Positions 28,633 to 34,776 of a DNA stretch of 34,776 nt are shown piece by piece. A program made the translations under genes and the position numbers. The stretch comes from Asticcacaulis sp. AC460 (GTDB taxonomy: Bacteria; Pseudomonadota; Alphaproteobacteria; Caulobacterales; Caulobacteraceae). The stretch is taken from the NCBI RefSeq assembly GCF_000495795.1, contig NZ_AWGD01000034.1, forward strand, positions 1-34,776, in the 5' to 3' direction. Within the stretch, counting starts at the first letter, position 1. Every line of letters begins with the position of its first letter. Under the pieces are notes generated by a model, which saw only the letters and a program-made list of their open reading frames with translations, ran no database searches and had not been told where the DNA came from.

Positions 28633-31332
28633 CTATTTCCCCGCCGGGACGTTTCCGGGCACATACTTATCGATCAGCCGCGCCAGTTGCGCCGCGTTGA
28701 AGGGCTTGGAGATATAGTCGTCCATGCCCGCCGCGATACATTTCTGGCGGTCGCCGACCAGGGCATTGGCGGTCACCCCGATGATCGGTACCGCCGCCAG
28801 CTTGCCGTCCTTCTGCGCCTTGCGGATGCGGCGGGTGGCTTCGTAGCCGTCCAGCTCAGGCATCTGCACATCCATCAGCACCAGGTCGAAATCGCCGCCG
28901 TGCAGCCTGTCGACCGCTTCCTTGCCGGTCCGTGCCGTCTCGACGGTGAAACCCAGTTCCTCCAGAACGGCCACGGCGACGACAATATTGCCCTCGTAGT
29001 CCTCGGCCAGCAGGGCGCGGCCTCGCATCGGTACGGTCGTTTCGACGGCGGCCGGTTCTTCGGCCTTGGCTTTCGGCGGCGGCGCCAGCCGCACCGGCAG
29101 AGACAGCGTAAAGCGGCTGCCCAGGCCCTCACGACTCTGTACCTCAATCGTTCCCCCCATCAGCTCGGACAGCTGTTTGGCGATGGCCAGGCCCAGCCCC
29201 GTTCCGCCATACCGGCGCGATATGCTGACATCGGCCTGAGTGAACTTGTCGAACACCTTGGCCGACTGTTCGCGCGACATGCCGATGCCGGAGTCGATCA
29301 CGTCGATCACCAGGCGGCGCTCATGAAAGGCCAACTCGGTCTTGACATGGATATTGACGAAGCCTTCCTCGGTGAACTTCACGGCATTGCTGACCAGGTT
29401 GGTCAGGATCTGCTGCAGCCGCAGGGCATCGCCATAAACATACAGTTCATCGCGCGGCGGGCACTGCACATTGACCATCAGGTTCTTTTCGGCCGCGCGC
29501 ACGCTCATCATCGACCGGACTTCCGACACGATGTCGCAGACATTGATCGGCGCATCTTCCAGCACCAGTTCGTGCGACTCGATCTTGGCGAAGTCGAGCA
29601 GGTCGTTGATCAGGTTCAGCAGCGAATCCGAGCTCAGACGCAAAACGCTCAACAGCTTGCGCTGCTTCTCATCCAGCGGCGACGACCCGCGCTCCAGCAG
29701 CGACACGATGCCGGTGATGGCGTTCATCGGGGTACGCAGTTCGTGCGACATATTGGCCAGAAACTCGCTCTTGGCCAGGTTGGCATGTTCGGCCGAGATA
29801 CGCTCGCCCTCCAGCACGATCTGGACGATATTCTGCGCGGTTTCGACGTCGTCGCGCGTCCACGGCTTGCTGCGGTCCTTGACCGTCTGCTTCCACAGCT
29901 CGAACGAACTGCGCGGCAGAAGGCGATAGCCGGCCTTGGTCTGGGCCAGGGGTTTTTCCGGCCCGCCGGCCCAGTTGACCTGCTGCTGGATGCTGTCGCG
30001 GAACCAGATGACGTATTCGCGGGTGGTCTGGCTGACCGGCGCCGCCAAAAATCCGCCCTTCAGCGTCTCCAGCCCCTTGACGCCGGCGCAGTCCTTCTGC
30101 GCCTCCTGGGTGGAATAGATGCCGGCCGACTGCTGCGGCAGCCACCCTGCCAGCGCCTTGATCACCCTGTGGTCCGGCGTGTCGCCGAAACGCAGCACGC
30201 GCTTGTTGGTCATCACGGCCAGGCCCTGGGCGTTCAACGCCCCCAGCGCCAGACCCTGACGGCCCTTCAGCAGTTCCTCCAGGTCGAAATAGCTCTTCAG
30301 GCCGGCCGATAACCGCTCGATGATCAGGTTGCGCTTTTCCTGCTCGGCCTTGTCGAGCATGTTTTCCATCGACGACAGCTGGGCCGAGAAGATGTGGCCC
30401 ATGATCTCCGACACCATACGCACACGATAGGGCACGTGATAGCCGACATTGTGGTGGCAGGCGACCAGGCCCCACAGCTTGCCGTCCTGGATGATCGACA
30501 CCGACATCGACGCCGAGACGCCCATATTGGCCAGGTACTGCACGTGGATGGGCGACACGCTGCGCAGCACGCTCATCGACATGTCCAGCGCCTTGCCGGT
30601 GTCGGGATGGCGCTCCGGCATGATCGGTACGGGTGCGTATTTGACGTCGGCGATCTGGCGGACATAGTTGGTGGTGTATAGACGCCGCGCCTGTTCCGGG
30701 ATGTCCGAGGCCGGGAAGTGCAGGCCGCGATAGCTCGGCATATATTCCGCCTTGCTTTCGCCGACGACCTCACCGTTCCAGTTTTCATCGAACTTGTACA
30801 GTTTCACGCGGTCGAAACCGGTCAGGTCGCGGATACTGCTGGTGACGAAGTCGTACAGGTCTTCCAGCTTCTGGGTGTTGCGCAGACCCACGGCGAATTC
30901 GCGCAGTTCGTCGTAATAGAAGTCGCGGACCAGGGCTTTCTTGTCGTCGACGACCTCCAGTTCGACGACGATACAGTCATCGACCTTGTGGGCGACGGCG
31001 TCGAACAGGACCTCGTCGATCTTGACCACGGTCGAGCGGATCGGCTGCAGCGAGCGTTCCACCGTGATGTGGCGAATGTGCTCGGCCTGCTCGGCGCCGA
31101 TGATCTCGGCCAGGGTGCGGCCCAGCACCTGCTGCGAGCTCATCTGCGGCAGCCACTGTTTGACGTTGGCGCTGACCTGCAGGACGCGGTGGTTAGCGCC
31201 GTCCAGCACGAACAATACACCCCAGGGCTGGATGGAGCCGGGGATGTGGATCGGTTCGCTGGCGCACTCCTTCAGGGCAGCTTCCAGCTCGGCTTCGGTC
31301 AGTTCGACCCGGGGCTCAAGTTGCATGGTCAA
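28633..31332 (-). CDS. bphP: Bacteriophytochrome hybrid histidine kinase (899 aa)
   Basis: A red/far-red light sensor. The biliverdin-attachment cysteine is Cys23 ([12 protein letters not shown]), ahead of the PAS domain. The GAF domain has the PASDIP motif with Asp210 and the ACHH pair (His293, His294). The PHY domain has the tongue motif PRSSFELW (473-480). The output is HisKA with His530 (MSHELRTP), HATPase (N box around 645-650, G2 GGTGLG at 709-714) and a fused receiver with Asp821 (LMDVQMP) and Lys876. The usual QPHG after the chromophore region reads QPWG here (residues 35-38). The gene overlaps the end of the heme oxygenase gene by 17 nt, so biliverdin supply and sensor are made together. 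Output partner unknown. MQLEP at codon 3 is an alternative start. Confidence 0.96.
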   Translation of the reverse strand: MTMQLEPRVELTEAELEAALKECASEPIHIPGSIQPWGVLFVLDGANHRVLQVSANVKQWLPQMSSQQVLGRTLAEIIGAEQAEHIRHITVERSLQPIRSTVVKIDEVLFDAVAHKVDDCIVVELEVVDDKKALVRDFYYDELREFAVGLRNTQKLEDLYDFVTSSIRDLTGFDRVKLYKFDENWNGEVVGESKAEYMPSYRGLHFPASDIPEQARRLYTTNYVRQIADVKYAPVPIMPERHPDTGKALDMSMSVLRSVSPIHVQYLANMGVSASMSVSIIQDGKLWGLVACHHNVGYHVPYRVRMVSEIMGHIFSAQLSSMENMLDKAEQEKRNLIIERLSAGLKSYFDLEELLKGRQGLALGALNAQGLAVMTNKRVLRFGDTPDHRVIKALAGWLPQQSAGIYSTQEAQKDCAGVKGLETLKGGFLAAPVSQTTREYVIWFRDSIQQQVNWAGGPEKPLAQTKAGYRLLPRSSFELWKQTVKDRSKPWTRDDVETAQNIVQIVLEGERISAEHANLAKSEFLANMSHELRTPMNAITGIVSLLERGSSPLDEKQRKLLSVLRLSSDSLLNLINDLLDFAKIESHELVLEDAPINVCDIVSEVRSMMSVRAAEKNLMVNVQCPPRDELYVYGDALRLQQILTNLVSNAVKFTEEGFVNIHVKTELAFHERRLVIDVIDSGIGMSREQSAKVFDKFTQADVSISRRYGGTGLGLAIAKQLSELMGGTIEVQSREGLGSRFTLSLPVRLAPPPKAKAEEPAAVETTVPMRGRALLAEDYEGNIVVAVAVLEELGFTVETARTGKEAVDRLHGGDFDLVLMDVQMPELDGYEATRRIRKAQKDGKLAAVPIIGVTANALVGDRQKCIAAGMDDYISKPFNAAQLARLIDKYVPGNVPAGK

Positions 31333-31915
31333 CTTTCATGGGGGCCAGGTCCAGCTCAGCCATGCGGTCGCAGAAATGGGCGATATTCTCGAAGGCCTGG
31401 CACGCGCCCCAGACGGCTTCCTCCACGTCGAGGCGAACTTCGTTGGCGCCCAGCCACAGGGTGAATTCGCGCCAGCGGACGCCGTTCTCCTGGCCGTAGC
31501 CGGCGAAGAACCATTGACCCGTATGAGGTTTGAGGCCGAGATGGCGTTCCAGGTGGCGGCTGATGACGTGTCCCCCCAGGGTCGAGCCCTGCTTGGTGTA
31601 AAGATAGCCGACCCGCTTGGACAGGGTGTCCAGCGGCGGATGGCGGAAGGTGATGCGATGCGCCCAGGACGTCAGGTCGTGTTCACGGAAGTCGTCGGCC
31701 AGCCACGACAGGACGGGCGCATTGGCGGTCTGCGGCGCCGGGGCGCTGGCAAAGGCGGCTTCGCCATGGCGGTAATAGGCCTCGAAGGCCAACAGGATGC
31801 GGCTAAAGCCGTCCATGGTCAGGCTGTCGTCGGACAGGCCCTTGAGGAGAGGATGGCTATGAAGCGCCTCATGCTGGTTTCGGGTGTCATGTCGCAGAAC
31901 ATCTAACAGAGGCAT
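31316..31915 (-). CDS. bphO: Biliverdin-producing heme oxygenase (199 aa)
   Basis: Bacterial heme oxygenase by motif: proximal heme ligand His15 in TRNQHEALH, then YLYTKQGSTLGGHVISRHL (about 104-122), which holds the distal helix glycines. It opens heme to biliverdin, iron and carbon monoxide; biliverdin is the chromophore of the phytochrome encoded directly downstream with a 17-nt overlap. The ATG at 31915 lacks a clear ribosome binding site. A TATAAT box (31987-31992, minus strand) lies about 72 nt upstream. Confidence 0.93.
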   Translation of the reverse strand: MPLLDVLRHDTRNQHEALHSHPLLKGLSDDSLTMDGFSRILLAFEAYYRHGEAAFASAPAPQTANAPVLSWLADDFREHDLTSWAHRITFRHPPLDTLSKRVGYLYTKQGSTLGGHVISRHLERHLGLKPHTGQWFFAGYGQENGVRWREFTLWLGANEVRLDVEEAVWGACQAFENIAHFCDRMAELDLAPMKVDHAT

Positions 31916-31986
31916 ATATGGGTCGGCCCGGTAAGCGTGCCATCGATTGCGCGACGGTCACAGGTCACCTAAAGGATTCCGCAAAA

Positions 31987-32014
31987 ATTATAAAAACCGA
32001 ATATGGATTTCGGT
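31987..32014 (-). promoter_or_regulatory. Possible bphOP promoter with an inverted repeat
   Basis: Minus strand TATAAT (31987-31992) in an AT-rich stretch. Directly upstream is the inverted repeat ACCGAA-N7-TTCGGT (31996-32014), placed where it could act as an operator or activator site. No good -35 box is seen. Confidence 0.4.
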
Positions 32015-32048
32015 AAGAAACGGCAGGTTTTCAGCCGCAGGGCGAAGC

Positions 32049-32603
32049 TTATGTCCGCTTTACGAAACTAGTTTGCGGTGGTTCCAATAGAGGTTCCAAT
32101 CGCTTGAGCGTGTTCCACACGCGGCTCGTGCCGATACCCAGGCGCTTCTTGGTCAGGGCGCTGTTGAGGCGGGAGTCGCTGGGTTTGTCACCATAACGGA
32201 TCCACAGGTCACCATTGGCGATTCGGATCGTTTCGCTGTCGGGACAATAGGGTTTCAGGACATCGAGGATGCTGTCGTCGAGCCGGTCACGCTGGATACG
32301 GACGGCGACGGTATCATCGCCGGCATCGGAAAACGGGTTTACGGCCAGCGTCTCGCGCCATTGCGCTGCCGTGCGGATGATGATGTCGATATGATTGCCG
32401 AAACGCGTGTCGAAGGCCGTTTCGAGTTGCTGTTCCAGTTTCGCGGCGGTGGTCTTTTTCGCTTCGAAAACCAGGTTGCCGGTGGCCAGGAAGGTGCGCG
32501 GATTTTCCAGCCCCAGCTTTTCGGCCAGGTCTTTCAGGTCGGTCATGACCAGCCGGCCCTTGGGCAGGATGATGGAATAGAGCAGGGCGACGTATGTGGT
32601 CAT
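32049..32603 (-). CDS. DUF1697 family protein (184 aa)
   Basis: Matches the DUF1697 layout: start MTTYVALL, then MTDLKDLAEKLGLENPRTFLATGNLVFEA, IDIIIRTAAQWRETLAVNPF, and the end motif GTSRVWNTLKRL. The biochemical function of the family is not settled. The start has no clear ribosome binding site. It is divergent from the AlkB-type gene, with a 70-nt gap. Confidence 0.9.
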   Translation of the reverse strand: MTTYVALLYSIILPKGRLVMTDLKDLAEKLGLENPRTFLATGNLVFEAKKTTAAKLEQQLETAFDTRFGNHIDIIIRTAAQWRETLAVNPFSDAGDDTVAVRIQRDRLDDSILDVLKPYCPDSETIRIANGDLWIRYGDKPSDSRLNSALTKKRLGIGTSRVWNTLKRLEPLLEPPQTSFVKRT

Positions 32604-32673
32604 GGCGGGAGTCTAGCCGCTTGAAATCGTGTGGGCAATATGTTCTTATTTTGTTCTCAATTTGAGATGCAGA

Positions 32674-33276
32674 ATGTCCGCCCAAAAAACAAACCTTTCT
32701 TTGTTCGACCTGTTCGAACCGGAGCCCGTACCGGGCCTCAGCTATCGCGAGGACTACATCACCCCGGCCGAGGAGGCCGAACTGATCGCCCAGATCGACC
32801 GCCGTCCATGGTCCCTGGAACTGCTGCGCCGGCGGCAGTGGTATGGCTGGGCCTATGACGATACGGCTTTGGGCCGTCCGTCGGACTATCAGCCTCAGCC
32901 TATGGAGGAATGGCTGAACATCCATGCCCGGCGGCTGCATGGCGATGGCTGGTTTGCCGGTGTGCCGCAATGCGCCCTGGTCAATGAGTATGAGCCGGGG
33001 CAGGGGATCGGAGCCCATAAGGACCGGGATATCGAACATATCCGGTCGGTGGCGATCCTCAGTCTGGGGTCTGCGGCGATGATGGACTTCACCCGGCCGA
33101 ACCATGTGATGCGGTCGCATTATCTGCGGCCGCGTAGCCTGGTGGTGATGACGGGCGAGGTGCGCGAACACTGGATGCACGGCATTGTCGGCCGCAAGAG
33201 CGACCGCCTGGGCGGTCTGGTGCTTCCGCGCGGCCGGCGGCTGTCGCTGACCATGCGCTATGCGGCGGGCGAGTGA
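32674..33276 (+). CDS. alkB: AlkB-family 2-oxoglutarate/Fe(II) dioxygenase (200 aa)
   Basis: Carries the AlkB motifs: NEYEPGQGIGAHKD with iron ligands His115 and Asp117, the distal ligand His169 (EHWMHGI), and the 2-oxoglutarate-binding RRLSLTMR with Arg189 and Arg195. Enzymes of this family remove alkyl groups from nucleic acid bases or proteins by oxidation. Short, like the ALKBH-type members, and nearest in feel to those with N-x-Y and H-x-D motifs. I chose ATG 32674 over an upstream GTG at 32629 because the extra 15 residues do not resemble the family. Confidence 0.88.
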   Translation: MSAQKTNLSLFDLFEPEPVPGLSYREDYITPAEEAELIAQIDRRPWSLELLRRRQWYGWAYDDTALGRPSDYQPQPMEEWLNIHARRLHGDGWFAGVPQCALVNEYEPGQGIGAHKDRDIEHIRSVAILSLGSAAMMDFTRPNHVMRSHYLRPRSLVVMTGEVREHWMHGIVGRKSDRLGGLVLPRGRRLSLTMRYAAGE

Positions 33277-33279
33277 AGC

Positions 33280-34041
33280 CTACTTGCGCGCGCCGGCCTT
33301 GATCATCGTGTCGCGCTCTTCGGACGTCATCAATCGCCACTGGCCTTCAGGCAGGTCGCCCAGGTGCAGAGGCCCGATCCGGTCGCGGTAGAGATCCATA
33401 ACCCGCAATTCCACCATATCGCACATCCGGCGGATCTGGCGTTTGCGGCCTTCCTTCAGCACGAAGGTCAGGCTCTGCGGTCCGGTCTGGATGATCTGGG
33501 CCGGCTTCAGCTTGCGGCCGTCCAGTTCCAGGCCGTGGCGCAGCCAGGCCAGTTTGGCCTCGATGATCTGGCCGCGGACCTGGACGTGGTAGGCCTTGTC
33601 GAGCTCCGAGTCCGGACCGATGACGGCCTTGGCCAGAACTCCATCCTCCGACAGGACCAGCAGGCCATGCGAGTCCTTGTCCAGCCGTCCAATCGGCGCC
33701 AGCTTCGAATTCTGGTCGGGATAGACATCGGCCGGGCCATAGACATTGGCGCGGCGGATCATGCGCACGGCCGGGGTTTCGCCGGGCTCCGGTTGCCCCG
33801 AGACGATACCGATCGGCTTGTTGTAGATCACCGTCATCGGCAGGGTTTCGCCGCGGTCCAAGGTCACCGTCTGACCGGGCAGGATCTTGCGGCCGGCGTC
33901 GCGCACGGTCTCGCCGTCGATGGCGACGCAGCCCTCTTCGATCAGGGTGTCGGCTTCGCGGCGCGAACAGACGCCGCTCTGGGCCAGCCATTTGTTCAGG
34001 CGGATCGGCTCAGTGCCGTCATAAGTTTTGCTCATGGACAT
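33280..34041 (-). CDS. Pseudouridine synthase, RsuA/RluB/RluF group (253 aa)
   Basis: An N-terminal S4 RNA-binding domain (RLNKWLAQSGVCSRREADTLI) precedes the catalytic domain with the motif GRLDKDSHGLL (Asp121 the catalytic aspartate) and VLKEGRKRQIRRMCD. The C-terminal LPEGQWRLMTSEE is typical of the group. The closest memory match is RluF, which modifies 23S rRNA, but I cannot separate it from RluB/RsuA types without alignment. The start at 34041 follows AGGA. Its stop codon lies 3 nt after that of the convergent AlkB-type gene. Confidence 0.92.
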   Translation of the reverse strand: MSMSKTYDGTEPIRLNKWLAQSGVCSRREADTLIEEGCVAIDGETVRDAGRKILPGQTVTLDRGETLPMTVIYNKPIGIVSGQPEPGETPAVRMIRRANVYGPADVYPDQNSKLAPIGRLDKDSHGLLVLSEDGVLAKAVIGPDSELDKAYHVQVRGQIIEAKLAWLRHGLELDGRKLKPAQIIQTGPQSLTFVLKEGRKRQIRRMCDMVELRVMDLYRDRIGPLHLGDLPEGQWRLMTSEERDTMIKAGARK

Positions 34042-34087
34042 GGCGTGGTCCTAGCGAAGTTTGCGCATCTGCGCTAGTCACAGACGG

Positions 34088-34756
34088 ATGAGCGACGTTT
34101 TCGACCTTTATCACGCCTGGCTGGCCGCGCGCACCGATCGCCCGGCCGAGGTGATCCGCGGCCTGCATGGCGACTGCGACCGGGTGCGGCTGGATGCCGA
34201 AGGTCTGGCGGCCAACAACTGGCCGGCCAGTTTCCCGGCGGATATGCAGGTTCAGCGTGGCGACCGCCTGGCCTGGGGCGGCTATGACGAGGATCGCGCC
34301 ATCTATGACAGCCCGGTCTTTGTGCCGGAAACGGGCGAAGCGCGGACGATCCATCTGGGCGTCGATATCTTCGCCGCAGCCGGGAGCGAGGTATATGCGC
34401 CGGTCGATGGGCGGGTGCACAGCTTCCAGGACAACGCCAATGTCAAGGATTACGGCCCGACGATCTTGCTGGAACATGCGGTGGATGGTTTGACCTTCTG
34501 GACACTGTACGGACATCTCAGCCGCGACAGTCTGAGTGGCTTACGGGTCGGCCAACCGGTCGCGGCCGGGGAACGTATCGCCTGGCTGGGCGCCGCTCAG
34601 GTCAATGGCGGTTGGACCCCGCATCTGCATTTCCAGGTCATCCTGGATATTCTGGACAAATCCGGCGACTATCCGGGGGTCTTCAAACGCAGCGAACGCG
34701 ACCATTGGAAACGCATTTGCCCCGATCCGGCGGGCTTGCTGGGACTTTACGGATGA
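34088..34756 (+). CDS. M23 (LytM-like) metallopeptidase domain protein (222 aa)
   Basis: Contains the M23 zinc motif set: HLGVD (His89, Asp93), YGHL (His143) and PHLHFQ (His179, His181), so it looks active. There is no signal peptide or membrane segment, unusual for a peptidoglycan hydrolase. The same domain occurs inside larger cytosolic proteins where it is fused to an aminotransferase and a kinase-like domain; here it may be a split version. The ATG at 34088 is preferred to TTG at 34061. The stop codon overlaps the next ATG (ATGA), so the downstream gene is coupled. Confidence 0.85.
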   Translation: MSDVFDLYHAWLAARTDRPAEVIRGLHGDCDRVRLDAEGLAANNWPASFPADMQVQRGDRLAWGGYDEDRAIYDSPVFVPETGEARTIHLGVDIFAAAGSEVYAPVDGRVHSFQDNANVKDYGPTILLEHAVDGLTFWTLYGHLSRDSLSGLRVGQPVAAGERIAWLGAAQVNGGWTPHLHFQVILDILDKSGDYPGVFKRSERDHWKRICPDPAGLLGLYG

Positions 34757-34776
34757 CCATGAACTTCGCGCCTTCG
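34753..34776 (+). CDS. Start of a coupled downstream gene (8 codons visible)
   Basis: An ATG at 34753 overlaps the stop codon of the M23-type gene and stays open to the edge (MTMNFAPS). The overlap suggests a functional pair. An aminotransferase would fit what is known of M23-containing fusions, but nothing visible proves it. Confidence 0.4.

Noticed and set aside
28687..30312. 541-codon plus-strand open frame over bphP
   Set aside because: Antisense to a phytochrome gene with complete motifs; no domain visible.

Overview
The window is high-GC DNA with short intergenic gaps and Shine-Dalgarno-led genes. Gene content points to an alphaproteobacterium: a bacteriophytochrome with its heme oxygenase, RTX-type type I secretion substrates, a PAS hybrid kinase with an OmpR-type regulator, and one perfect CtrA-type box (TTAA-N7-TTAA). 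Caulobacterales or a related order is possible, but genus cannot be read from this sequence. No rRNA, tRNA, CRISPR, insertion sequence or phage gene was seen.

Layout. (1) 1-4370, minus strand: three tandem paralogous RTX genes (the third runs off the left edge). Each is its own cassette of about 2.1 kb with the same promoter, the same palindromic CAATTG-centred element, a leader hairpin next to the ribosome binding site, and (for the two visible boundaries) a rho-independent terminator. (2) 4371-7296, minus: an overlapping response regulator and three-PAS hybrid histidine kinase pair just upstream of the RTX array. (3) 7297-11208: a small membrane-anchored protein, an AraC-type regulator divergent from two membrane protein genes, and an ArsR-SRPBCC operon with palindromic operators. 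(4) 11317-12573: a glycosyltransferase. (5) 12814-27435: one gene for a 4873-residue RTX protein that takes up 42 percent of the window. It has five 174-residue N-terminal repeats with exactly constant spacing, about 9 kb of beta-roll repeats broken up by twelve copies of a non-RTX module, a cadherin-like domain, three 154-residue super-repeats and a secretion-type C-terminus. (6) 27471-28526, minus: a secreted alpha/beta hydrolase whose promoter matches that of the RTX array. (7) 28633-31915, minus: bphO-bphP, a red/far-red light sensing operon. (8) 32049-34776: DUF1697 protein, AlkB-family dioxygenase, RsuA/RluF-type pseudouridine synthase, an M23 peptidase-type protein and the first codons of a coupled gene.

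Taken together, much of the window is about secreted calcium-binding surface or extracellular proteins and the sensory systems around them. The most notable pattern is a putative small regulon: TGT-N2-CAATTG-N2-ACA overlapping a TTGAMA -35 box, then a 17-nt spacer and an NGRCAT -10 box. It is found upstream of all three tandem RTX genes and of the hydrolase 24 kb away. No type I secretion ABC transporter or adaptor gene is present here, so the export machinery must be encoded elsewhere.
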